Positions 1 to 6,554 of a stretch of 15,404 bases of DNA are shown one piece after another (within the stretch, counting starts at the first letter, position 1; the number at the start of each line of letters is the position of its first letter). The position numbers were made by a program, and so were the translations under genes. The DNA lies in the NCBI GenBank assembly GCA_023262065.1, contig JALRDW010000268.1:1-15404 (forward strand), written 5' to 3'. The stretch comes from Acidimicrobiia bacterium. GTDB lineage: Bacteria > Actinomycetota > Acidimicrobiia > IMCC26256. Under the pieces are notes generated by a model. The model did no database searches. It was not told the origin of the DNA and saw only the letters and a list, made by a program, of their open reading frames with translations.

Positions 1-190
1 GTATTGATTCAACATCATGGGCAGAAATGATAAATCTATGGAAAACTCCTACAACTAAACTAGGTGCGATAGTTACACCAACGGTGTAAAATGAAAGAGA
101 CCATCGGCGATAGCAGCCTATTTTTGTCTCCTTCCATTCTCGAGCATGAACTTGAGCTCCACGTATGTCCCTTGGCAGCACCCGTAGCTT
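1..190. other. AT-rich anomalous left edge (chimeric join or insertion remnant)
   Basis: By eye this stretch has well under 50% GC, while the DNA from about position 195 onward is near 70% and stays so to the end of the window. It contains a perfect inverted repeat (TTACACC/GGTGTAA, 73-89). On the minus strand it carries what reads like the last residues of a gene ([13 protein letters not shown] and more, with a TAG stop at 118-120) running inward from the junction. The regulator fragment to its right is closed by an in-frame TGA at 153-155, so its true N-terminal half is missing. The simplest readings are an assembly or amplification chimera at a contig end, or a real insertion such as a transposon end. 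I recognise no specific element. The exact junction cannot be placed better than roughly 155-200. Confidence 0.6.
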
Positions 191-434
191 GCAAGGGTGG
201 AAGGAACTGCTGCAGCGGCGCCGGGCCGAACTCGCCGACCGGCTCGCGCGGTCCCGCCGGAACCGCACGCCCGCGATCGATCGCTACACCCGCTCCCTCG
301 CGGAGCACCGCACCGACTCCGTCGAGCGCGACCTCGCGTGGATCGACGCCCTGATCGACGGGGAGCGCCCACCGGCACCCCCGACCGAACCCACCGACCG
401 ACCCCAGGAACAGGAACAAGGAGCCACCGCATGA
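165..434 (+). CDS. PadR-family transcriptional regulator, C-terminal fragment
   Basis: The frame gives up to 89 residues, of which the part from about position 190 ([13 protein letters not shown] onward) looks genuine. It has the helical pattern of the PadR C-terminal dimerisation domain: a W..LL..RR.EL helix, a linker, then a closing helix ending [13 protein letters not shown], followed by a proline-rich tail. The winged-helix DNA-binding half, normally about 100 residues, is absent because the frame is stopped at 153-155 in AT-rich foreign-looking DNA. The ATG at 165 is therefore probably an artefact of the junction. The stop overlaps the ino1 start as ATGA (431-434), so the intact gene would be translationally coupled to ino1. 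Known context: in Mycobacterium tuberculosis a PadR-like gene (Rv0047c) lies directly upstream of ino1 (Rv0046c). That adjacency is the main support for a role in controlling inositol synthesis, which remains an inference. Confidence 0.65.
   Translation: MSLGSTRSLQGWKELLQRRRAELADRLARSRRNRTPAIDRYTRSLAEHRTDSVERDLAWIDALIDGERPPAPPTEPTDRPQEQEQGATA
418..423 (+). promoter_or_regulatory. Strong ribosome binding site for ino1
   Basis: AAGGAG lies 7 bases before the ATG at 431. It decides the ino1 start over the longer open frame upstream, whose N-terminal extension is only the out-of-frame reading of the PadR fragment. Confidence 0.7.
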
Positions 435-1510
435 GCACGAACAAGGTCCGCGTCGCCATCGCAGGCGTCGGCAACTGCGCGAGCAGCCTCGTGCAGGGCA
501 TCGAGTACTACAAGAACGCGGAGCCCGGAGACGACGTCCCCGGTCTCATGCACGTCGTCCTCGGCGGGTACCACGTCCGTGACGTGGAGTTCGTCGCTGC
601 GTTCGACGTCGACGCGACCAAGGTCGGCCTCGACCTCGGCAAGGCGATCTTCTCCGGCCAGAACAACACGGTGCGCTTCTGCCACAACGTGCCGGACGCC
701 GGGGTGATGGTGCAGCGGGGCCCGACGCTCGACGGTCTCGGCAAGTACTACCGGCTCACCATCGAGGAGAGCCCGGTGGAGCCGGTCGACGTCGCCCAGG
801 CCCTGCGCGACGCAAAGGCGGACGTGCTCGTGTCGTACCTCCCCGTCGGCTCGGAGGAGGCACAGAAGTACTACGCCCAGGCGTGCATCGACGCCGGCGT
901 CGCCTTCGTGAACGCCATCCCGGTGTTCATCGCGTCGAACCCCGAGTGGGCCGCGAAGTTCGAGGCCGCGAACGTGCCGATCGTCGGTGACGACATCAAG
1001 AGCCAGGTCGGCGCCACGATCGTGCACCGGATCCTCGCCCGCCTCTTCGAGGACCGCGGCATGGTGCTCGACCGCACCTACCAGCTCAACGTCGGCGGCA
1101 ACATGGACTTCAAGAACATGCTCGAGCGCGAGCGACTGGAGTCCAAGAAGATCTCGAAGACGCAGTCGGTCACCAGCCAGCTCGAGAACGGGATCGCCGA
1201 CGACGACGTCCACATCGGTCCCTCGGACCACGTGGCCTGGCTCGAGGACCGCAAGTGGGCCTACATCCGACTCGAGGGTCGCAACTTCGGTGACGTGCCG
1301 CTCAACGTCGAGCTCAAGCTCGAGGTCTGGGACTCCCCGAACAGCGCCGGCGTCATCATCGACGCGCTGCGGTGCGCCAAGATCGCGCTCGACCGCGGCA
1401 TCGGCGGTCCGCTGCTCGGACCGTCGGCGTACTTCATGAAGTCGCCTCCGGTGCAGTACACCGACGCCGAGGCGCACGAGATGGTGGAGAACTTCGCCGC
1501 CGGCGAGTAG
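431..1510 (+). CDS. ino1: Inositol-3-phosphate synthase
   Basis: This 359-residue protein converts D-glucose 6-phosphate to 1D-myo-inositol 3-phosphate using an internally recycled NAD+. This is the committed step to phosphatidylinositol and, in many actinobacteria, mycothiol. An N-terminal Rossmann motif is visible ([12 protein letters not shown], residues 9-20). The family core follows with [22 protein letters not shown], the lysine-rich catalytic stretch [14 protein letters not shown] and [18 protein letters not shown], all close to the mycobacterial Ino1 type, whose length is about 367 residues. The ATG at 431 is supported by the AAGGAG and by the ATGA overlap with the PadR-type regulator. 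The methyltransferase gene follows after 37 bases. No frameshift or missing catalytic segment is seen, so the enzyme should be active and cytoplasmic. Identification is very secure. Confidence 0.97.
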   Translation: MSTNKVRVAIAGVGNCASSLVQGIEYYKNAEPGDDVPGLMHVVLGGYHVRDVEFVAAFDVDATKVGLDLGKAIFSGQNNTVRFCHNVPDAGVMVQRGPTLDGLGKYYRLTIEESPVEPVDVAQALRDAKADVLVSYLPVGSEEAQKYYAQACIDAGVAFVNAIPVFIASNPEWAAKFEAANVPIVGDDIKSQVGATIVHRILARLFEDRGMVLDRTYQLNVGGNMDFKNMLERERLESKKISKTQSVTSQLENGIADDDVHIGPSDHVAWLEDRKWAYIRLEGRNFGDVPLNVELKLEVWDSPNSAGVIIDALRCAKIALDRGIGGPLLGPSAYFMKSPPVQYTDAEAHEMVENFAAGE

Positions 1511-1547
1511 ACCACCGGCACCACCCGTCGAACCGGAGAGCGCGCCC

Positions 1548-2114
1548 GTGCAGGACAGCACCGCCAGCCAAGCCCACCGCCTGCTCGGGCCGCTCACCGG
1601 CCGCCGTGTCCTCGACCTCGGCTGCGCCGGCGGCGAGGCCGCCGTCGCCTTCGCGCAGGGCGGCGCCACCGTGCTCGCGGTCGACGACACCGCGGAACGC
1701 GTCGAGGCGACCCGCGCCCTCGCCGAGCGCAACGACGTCCGCTTCGAGGTGCACCACGCGGATCTCGCCGAGCTCGCGTTCCTGCGGGCCGACTCCATCG
1801 ACGCCGCCTACTCCGACGGCGCGCTCGCCGAGGTCGCCGACCTCGCCCGCGTCGTGCGCCAGGTCCACCGGGTCCTCCGGCAGGGCGCGCCGTTCGTCAT
1901 CGTCCTGCCCCACCCGTTCGGCGGGTACGCGGTGCCGAGCGTGCCCACCCTCGACGACGCGCACCGTCCGCGGGTGCGCACCTTCACCGAGGTGTTCACC
2001 GAGCTCGTCCGTGCCGGGTACCGGGTCGACACCCTGCTCGAGCCCGAACTGCCCTCCTCCGACGGACGGGACCCCGGCGTCACCATCCTGCGCGCCCGCA
2101 AGGAGGGCGTCTGA
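1548..2114 (+). CDS. Small class I SAM-dependent methyltransferase
   Basis: This is a 188-residue Rossmann-type methyltransferase of the Methyltransf_11/25 kind. Motif I is VLDLGCAGGEAA (residues 21-32). The acidic end of strand 2 is AVDD (44-47), which would bind the SAM ribose. A motif like HHADLAEL and a post-I segment RVVRQVHRVLRQGAPFVIVLP match the usual fold. The GTG start at 1548 is preceded by GGAGAG at 1534-1539 with good spacing, and the gene follows ino1 by 37 bases, so co-transcription is likely. The substrate cannot be read from the sequence. The location after ino1 could suggest an inositol or lipid-related target, but this is guilt by association only. Its stop is 7 bases from the convergent stop of the tRNA nucleotidyltransferase gene. 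Confidence 0.88.
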   Translation: MQDSTASQAHRLLGPLTGRRVLDLGCAGGEAAVAFAQGGATVLAVDDTAERVEATRALAERNDVRFEVHHADLAELAFLRADSIDAAYSDGALAEVADLARVVRQVHRVLRQGAPFVIVLPHPFGGYAVPSVPTLDDAHRPRVRTFTEVFTELVRAGYRVDTLLEPELPSSDGRDPGVTILRARKEGV

Positions 2115-2115
2115 G

Positions 2116-2129
2116 CCGGCGTCAGCCGG
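2116..2129. terminator. Short hairpin between convergent stop codons
   Basis: CCGGC-GTCA-GCCGG forms a perfect 5-bp stem with a 4-base loop. It lies directly after the methyltransferase stop (2112-2114) and its loop contains the complement of the opposite gene's stop codon (2122-2124). It has no T-run in either direction, so a bidirectional terminator role is only a possibility. Confidence 0.3.
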
Positions 2130-3531
2130 TGATGCCGCGTTCGGCCGCCCAGGCGTCGAGCAGGCGGTAGGCCTCGACCTCGTCGATCGGCCCCTCGTCG
2201 AGCCGGATCTCGAGGAGGTGCTCCAGCGCCTCGCCGATCACCCGTGACGGTGCGATGCCGAGGTGATCCATGACCTGTCGGCCGTCGAGCGGCGGTCGGA
2301 TCGCGTCGAGCTCCTCCTGAGCCCGCAACTCCTCGATGCGGCGCTCGAGCTCGTCCATCCGCCGCTCGAGCGCCGCGGCCCGCTTGCGGTTGCGGGTCGT
2401 GCAGTCGCACCGCTGGAGGTGGTTGAGTCGGGCGAGGAGCGGACCCGCATCGCGCACGTACCGTCGCACCGCCCTGTCGGTCCAGCCCATCGCGTAGGTG
2501 TGGATGCGCAGGTGCAGGTAGACGAGCTGGGTGACGTCCTCGATCATCTCGTTCGGGTAGCGCAGCGCCGACATGCGGTCGCGGGTCATGCGCGCGCCCA
2601 CCACCTCGTGATGGTGGAAGGAGACCCCACCGCGCTCGAACGACCGGGTCCGCGGCTTGCCGACGTCGTGGAACAGCGCGGCCAGCCGCACCGTGAGATC
2701 GTCCGGGTCGGTGTTGTTCACCACCGCGATGGTGTGCGCGAGGACATCCTTGTGGTGGTGGATCGGGTCCTGCTCGAGCTGCATCGCGTTGAGTTCGGGC
2801 AGGAACTCGTCGCTGAGTCCCGTCCGGGCGAGGAACCAGAGCCCGGCCGAGCAGTCCGCGACCTGGAGCAGCTTCGAGAGCTCGTCCCGGATGCGCTCGG
2901 CGCTCACGATCGCGAGCCGCGCGCGCATGGCCTCCACTGCAGCGACGAGCGCGACGTCCGGCTCGAGCCCGAAGCCCGCGATGAACCGGGCCGCGCGCAT
3001 CATGCGCAGCGGGTCGTCGGCGAAGGAGGCCTCCGGGGCCTGGGGGGTGCGCAGTCGGCGGTGGACGAGGAGGTCCTCGAGCCCTCCGTGCGGATCGACG
3101 AGCACGGGATCGGCCAGCACCTCGATCGCCATGGCGTTCACGGTGAAGTCGCGGCGCACGAGGTCGGACTCGATGTCGTCGGCGTACGCGACCTCCGGCT
3201 TGCGGCTCTCCGGTCGGTAGACGTCCCCCCGGAAGGTCGTGATCTCGAGGTCACGGCCGGCCACCCGTGCGCCGACCGTGCCGAAGGCCTTGCCCTGGAG
3301 CCAGAGCGCGTCCGCGATCGGACCGACCGCGCGCTCGATGTCGTCCGGTCGGGCCGAGGTGGTGAGATCGAGGTCGCCGAGATCCCGGTTCGCGAACGCG
3401 TCGCGCACCGAGCCACCGACGAGGTACGTGCGGTGGCCGTCCGCCGCGAGGCGCGCCGCAACGACGCGCGTGGGCGCATCGGGGGCGAAGACGGTGGCGA
3501 GCCGCGGCGGGATGCCGTTCACGGCACCCAT
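2122..3531 (-). CDS. pcnA: CCA-adding tRNA nucleotidyltransferase (PcnA/Cca, class II, with HD domain)
   Basis: This 469-residue enzyme adds or repairs the 3' CCA end of tRNAs. The head domain shows YLVGGSVRD (residues 36-44), the metal-binding DLD (53-55), a further carboxylate in LEITTFR (95-101) and RRDFTVNAMA (126-135). DDPLRMMRAARFIAGFG marks the neck, where RNA is contacted. An HD phosphohydrolase domain follows with HHHKDVLAHT and LFHDVGKPRTR. A charged coiled-coil stretch (ALERRMDELERRIEELRAQEE) and a small C-terminal domain close the protein. M. tuberculosis PcnA (Rv3907c) has a similar length and architecture and is also near this gene block. The ATG at 3531 has no clear Shine-Dalgarno; the GTG at 3522 is an alternative. 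It is the third gene of the minus-strand group HDAC-like – pilT – pcnA, 52 bases after pilT. A poly(A) polymerase activity cannot be excluded from sequence alone. Confidence 0.95.
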   Translation of the reverse strand: MGAVNGIPPRLATVFAPDAPTRVVAARLAADGHRTYLVGGSVRDAFANRDLGDLDLTTSARPDDIERAVGPIADALWLQGKAFGTVGARVAGRDLEITTFRGDVYRPESRKPEVAYADDIESDLVRRDFTVNAMAIEVLADPVLVDPHGGLEDLLVHRRLRTPQAPEASFADDPLRMMRAARFIAGFGLEPDVALVAAVEAMRARLAIVSAERIRDELSKLLQVADCSAGLWFLARTGLSDEFLPELNAMQLEQDPIHHHKDVLAHTIAVVNNTDPDDLTVRLAALFHDVGKPRTRSFERGGVSFHHHEVVGARMTRDRMSALRYPNEMIEDVTQLVYLHLRIHTYAMGWTDRAVRRYVRDAGPLLARLNHLQRCDCTTRNRKRAAALERRMDELERRIEELRAQEELDAIRPPLDGRQVMDHLGIAPSRVIGEALEHLLEIRLDEGPIDEVEAYRLLDAWAAERGITG

Positions 3532-3564
3532 TCTGGCCGCGGGGTCGCCGTGGGCCCCGCACGC

Positions 3565-3580
3565 GCCCGCCGGGGCGGGC
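3565..3580 (-). terminator. GC-rich hairpin between pilT and pcnA
   Basis: A perfect dyad (GCCCGCC/GGCGGGC, effectively a 6-bp stem and 4-base loop) lies 3 bases beyond the pilT stop codon and 33 bases before the pcnA start. There is no T-run. It may attenuate transcription or stabilise the pilT message end; function is not shown by the sequence. Confidence 0.3.
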
Positions 3581-3583
3581 CGG

Positions 3584-4768
3584 TCAGGACTCCGAACGGG
3601 CCTCGTCGAGGTGGGCCCGCTGGAGGTCCACCGCATCCATCTTGAGCCGCAGGTCGTGGGAGTTCGTCGAGGTCGCGAGCGCGTCGCGTCGGGTGACCGA
3701 ACCCTGCTCGTACAAGGACAGCAGGCTCTGATCGAAGGTCTGCATGCCGTAGTACTCGCCCTCGGCGATGAGTTCCTCGAGCTCATGGGTGGCCGACGGA
3801 TCCACGATCTTGTCGAACACCCGACCGGTGGCGACGAGCACCTCCATCGCGGGGACCCGACCCTTGCCGTCGGCCCGCTGCACCAGTCGCTGGGAGACGA
3901 TGCCCCGCAGTGAACCGGCGAGCGACATCCGGACCTGCTGCTGCTGGTAGGGCGGGAAGAAGTCGATGACCCGGCTGATCGTCTCGGTCGCACTCATCGT
4001 GTGGAGCGTGGCGAACACGAGGTGGCCGGTCTCGGCGGCCGACAGCGCGGCCCACACGGTCTCCGGATCCCGCATCTCGCCGATGAGGATGACGTCGGGG
4101 TCCTGCCGCAGCACCCGCTTCATCGCGGCGTGGAAGTCCTCGGTGTCGGTGCCGATCTCGCGCTGGTTCACGATGCAGCGCTTGTCGGGGTGCAGGACCT
4201 CGATCGGGTCCTCGATCGTCACGATGTGCTTCGACATCGTCTCGTTGATGTGGTCGATCATCGCGGCGAGCGTCGTGGTCTTGCCCGAACCCGTCGGTCC
4301 GGTCACGAGCACGAGGCCCCGCGGCTCCTCGGCGAGCCGGCGCACCACCGGCGGGAGCCCGAGCGACTCGAACGACGGGATGCCCGGCAGCACGCGGCGC
4401 AGCACCATGCCCACGCTGCCCCGCTGACGGAAGACGTTGACGCGGAAGCGCCCGAGCCCGGACACGGTGTGCGCGAAGTCGGCCTCCTGGCACTCGAGGA
4501 ACTCGTCGGCGCGGTTCTTCGGCATGATGGCGAACGCGACGCGCTCGGTGTCGGCCGGGTTCACGTCGGGCAGATCCGAGAGCGGCTGGAGCAGGCCGTC
4601 GACCCGCAGGTACGGCGGCGAACCCACCTTGATGTGGACGTCGGACGCCTCCCGGCGGACGGCCTCGTGGAGCAGGGCATCGAGATCGAGCACGGCGAAC
4701 ACCTCGTGAGCACCGGGGGGACGGTCCCCGCCGGACGACGACTGAGTATCGGTCGGTCCCCGGGCCAC
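3584..4768 (-). CDS. pilT: PilT/PilU-type pilus retraction ATPase
   Basis: This is a hexameric secretion-type ATPase of the PilT family, which powers depolymerisation of type IV pilins at the inner face of the membrane. With the GTG at 4768 it has 394 residues. An N-terminal PAS-like domain (DLDALLHEAVRREASDVHIKVGSPPYLRVDG) is followed by Walker A GPTGSGKTT (157-165), an Asp box (TIEDPIE, 184-190), Walker B VILIGEMRD (226-234) and a His box ending FATLHT (252-257). The usual PilT C-terminal AIRNLIRE motif is not present; a HDLRLKMDAVDL stretch stands in its place, which resembles PilU-like paralogues. The first 25 residues (Ser/Gly/Pro-rich) are unusual for the family. A GTG at 4693 with a GAGGTG sequence upstream would give a 369-residue protein starting at the family's normal position and may be the true start. 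No other pilus genes are in the window. Confidence 0.93.
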   Translation of the reverse strand: MARGPTDTQSSSGGDRPPGAHEVFAVLDLDALLHEAVRREASDVHIKVGSPPYLRVDGLLQPLSDLPDVNPADTERVAFAIMPKNRADEFLECQEADFAHTVSGLGRFRVNVFRQRGSVGMVLRRVLPGIPSFESLGLPPVVRRLAEEPRGLVLVTGPTGSGKTTTLAAMIDHINETMSKHIVTIEDPIEVLHPDKRCIVNQREIGTDTEDFHAAMKRVLRQDPDVILIGEMRDPETVWAALSAAETGHLVFATLHTMSATETISRVIDFFPPYQQQQVRMSLAGSLRGIVSQRLVQRADGKGRVPAMEVLVATGRVFDKIVDPSATHELEELIAEGEYYGMQTFDQSLLSLYEQGSVTRRDALATSTNSHDLRLKMDAVDLQRAHLDEARSES

Positions 4769-4801
4769 CTGAAGGACCGGTTCGCCGGGTCGGGGTGGGC
4801 C

Positions 4802-5818
4802 TCAGTCCCCGGTCCGGGCCCGCCACAGGGCCTCGGCCGCGTCCACCATCCGGTCGCCCGGACCACCCGCCGTGGGAGCCTCGGTGGCGGGTCCCGGCCC
4901 AGCTCCGACCAGCACCGGGAGCGTGGCGGCGACCGAGTCCCGCAGCGCGTCGAGGTCGTACCCGCCCTCGAGGAAGGTGATCGCCCGGCCCGGCGGGGCG
5001 AGGGCGAGGATCCGGGAGGTGATGAGGGGGTAGTCCCCGGCCGAGAGGCCGAGCCCGGTCAGCGGATCGGCCCGGTGGGCGTCGAACCCGGCCGACAGCA
5101 GCACCCAGTCGGGGGCGAAGGCCGCGGCCACCGGGGCCACGACGCGATCGAGGCCGGCGAGGTAGTGATCGCCCGTGGCTCCCGCCGGCAGGGGGATGTT
5201 CAGGGTGGTGCCCTCCCCGGCGCCCACTCCGACCTCATCGTGGCGACCCGTCCCGGGGTACAGCGGCCACTCGTGGAACGAGACGTAGAGCACCCGCGGG
5301 TCCTCGAGGAAGATGTCCTGGGTGCCGTTGCCGTGGTGGGCGTCGAAGTCGACCACGAGGACGCGCTCGCCGCGGGCGACCAGCGCCGCCGCGGTGATCG
5401 CCACGTTGTTGAGGAGGCAGAAGCCCATCGGGCGGTCCGCGGTGGCGTGGTGGCCGGGCGGCCGGATCGCGAGGAACGCTCCGGTGCCCCGACCGGCGTC
5501 GAGCGCCTCGATCGCCGCGAGGCCGGCCCCGGCGGCCAGACGCGCCGTGGCCCACGAGTCCGGCCCCATGGAGGTGTCCGGATCGCACCGGCCACCCCCA
5601 CCGGCGTCGAGCGCCGCCAGACGATCCAGGTGGGCGGCCGGGTGGACCCGGAGCAACTCGTCGCGGGTGGCCTCCCGGGGGTCGAGCACCCGTCGGGCCT
5701 CGACGAGGCCACTCGCCTCGATCCCGGCGCGCACGGCCCCGAGCCGGGCCGGACGCTCGGGGTTCCGGGGCCCCGGCCGGTGGTCCTCGAACCGGGGATC
5801 GGCGACGACGAGCAGCAC
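4802..5818 (-). CDS. Histone deacetylase-family zinc hydrolase (class II HDAC-like / acetylpolyamine amidohydrolase-like)
   Basis: This 338-residue arginase/deacetylase-fold enzyme removes acyl groups from an acylated amine, either a protein lysine or a small molecule such as an acetylpolyamine. All catalytic parts are visible: RPPGHH (119-124) with the paired histidines, FCLLNNVAI (133-141), zinc ligands D159 and H161 in DFDAHHGNGTQDIF, D246 in SAGFDAH, and the transition-state tyrosine Y287 in FLEGGYD. The tail past about residue 305 is Pro/Gly-rich and then helical. The GTG at 5818 sits 7 bases after a TACCTT box with no Shine-Dalgarno, which points to a leaderless transcript. The gene heads a minus-strand group with pilT (33 bases downstream) and pcnA. 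The native substrate is unknown. A GNAT acetyltransferase is transcribed divergently from the same short region, giving an acetylase/deacetylase pair by position. Confidence 0.93.
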   Translation of the reverse strand: MLLVVADPRFEDHRPGPRNPERPARLGAVRAGIEASGLVEARRVLDPREATRDELLRVHPAAHLDRLAALDAGGGGRCDPDTSMGPDSWATARLAAGAGLAAIEALDAGRGTGAFLAIRPPGHHATADRPMGFCLLNNVAITAAALVARGERVLVVDFDAHHGNGTQDIFLEDPRVLYVSFHEWPLYPGTGRHDEVGVGAGEGTTLNIPLPAGATGDHYLAGLDRVVAPVAAAFAPDWVLLSAGFDAHRADPLTGLGLSAGDYPLITSRILALAPPGRAITFLEGGYDLDALRDSVAATLPVLVGAGPGPATEAPTAGGPGDRMVDAAEALWRARTGD

Positions 5819-5825
5819 GGCGACG

Positions 5826-5831
5826 AAGGTA
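5826..5831 (-). promoter_or_regulatory. -10 box of leaderless promoter for the HDAC-like gene
   Basis: Reading the minus strand, TACCTT (TANNNT class) ends 7 bases before the GTG at 5818. That is the spacing expected when transcription begins at the first base of the start codon, and there is no Shine-Dalgarno sequence. Confidence 0.5.
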
Positions 5832-5848
5832 ATCCCCCCGGGTGCGCG

Positions 5849-5854
5849 TACGCT
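5849..5854 (+). promoter_or_regulatory. -10 box of leaderless promoter for the GNAT–DUF6049–murJ run
   Basis: TACGCT ends 7 bases before the GTG at 5862, again matching a leaderless start. It lies 17 bases from the opposing TACCTT box, so each -10 occupies about the place where the other promoter's -35 would be. Confidence 0.5.
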
Positions 5855-5861
5855 CCCACGC

Positions 5862-6554
5862 GTGGAGGAGCAGACCCTGCGCTGGCCCGGGGGCTGGGCA
5901 CGACTCGGGCCCTGGCGGGGTCGCGAGGACGTCGCCTACCTCTCCCTCGGCGCCGATCGACCGCCCGAGGCCGCCTTCGTCGAGCGCTGCCTCCAGTCGT
6001 TGCGTCGTCAGGGGTACGCGCGCGTCATCACGAGCGCCCTCGCACCCGGCGAGAGCCTCCCGTTCGTCGACTCGGGGTTCGAGGTGCACGAGCGGCTCCA
6101 CCTCCTGGAGCACCGGATGGCCGGGATCCCGGCGACCGAGCGGAGGACCCGGCGGGCCCGGCGGGCCGACCGACCCACGATCCTCGAGATCGACGGGCGC
6201 GCGTTCGACGACTTCTGGCACCTCGACGACACCGGGTTCGACCACGCCGTGCGGGCCACCCCGAACACCCGGGTCCGGGTGGGGGATGACGAGGGGGCCG
6301 TCGTGGCCTACGCGGTCACCGGACGGGCGGGCGAGCAGGGCTTCCTCCAACGCCTCGCCGTCGATCCGGCGCGGCACCGGACGGGCTGGGGCCGCGCGCT
6401 CGTGGTCGACGGGCTCCGGTGGCTGCGGCGCCATGGGGTCACCCGGACGCTCGTGAACACCCAGCTCGCCAACGACCCGGCGCTCGCGCTCTACCGCGCC
6501 TGCGGGTTCACCGAGTTGCCCGTGGGCCTCACCGTGCTGGCCCGAGCCCTGTGA
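5862..6554 (+). CDS. GNAT-family N-acetyltransferase with degenerate N-terminal GNAT half
   Basis: This 230-residue protein has a canonical C-terminal GNAT domain (about 106-217). The acetyl-CoA pyrophosphate loop is LAVDPARHRTGWGRAL (165-180, RHRTGWG being the Q/RxxGxG/A motif) and the motif B helix is NDPALALYRACGF (204-216). The first 100 residues look like half of a second GNAT fold (FVERCLQSLRRQGYARVITSAL and a closing FVDSGFEVHERLHLLEHRM) without the CoA-binding loop. The GTG at 5862 is chosen because a -10 box lies 7 bases upstream; the longer open frame upstream overlaps the divergent HDAC-like gene and is a shadow. The stop overlaps the next start by GTGA (6551-6554), coupling it to the DUF6049-like gene and murJ. 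The substrate is not readable; a protein or cell-wall precursor amine is possible. Confidence 0.85.
   Translation: MEEQTLRWPGGWARLGPWRGREDVAYLSLGADRPPEAAFVERCLQSLRRQGYARVITSALAPGESLPFVDSGFEVHERLHLLEHRMAGIPATERRTRRARRADRPTILEIDGRAFDDFWHLDDTGFDHAVRATPNTRVRVGDDEGAVVAYAVTGRAGEQGFLQRLAVDPARHRTGWGRALVVDGLRWLRRHGVTRTLVNTQLANDPALALYRACGFTELPVGLTVLARAL

Noticed and set aside
284..1798. Long minus-strand open frame opposite ino1 and the methyltransferase
   Set aside because: It is antisense to two secure genes, is made of repetitive Arg/Val/Asp/Glu-rich sequence typical of shadow frames in high-GC DNA, and has no recognisable motif.
3532..3993. N-terminal extension of the pcnA frame to 3993
   Set aside because: It overlaps the 3' third of pilT and encodes Arg/Ser/Pro-rich sequence with no family similarity; homologues begin near the ATG at 3531.
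4001..6289. Plus-strand open frame of about 760 codons opposite pilT and the HDAC-like gene
   Set aside because: Low-complexity Arg/Gly/His/Pro-rich translation antisense to two genes with complete catalytic motifs; a shadow.
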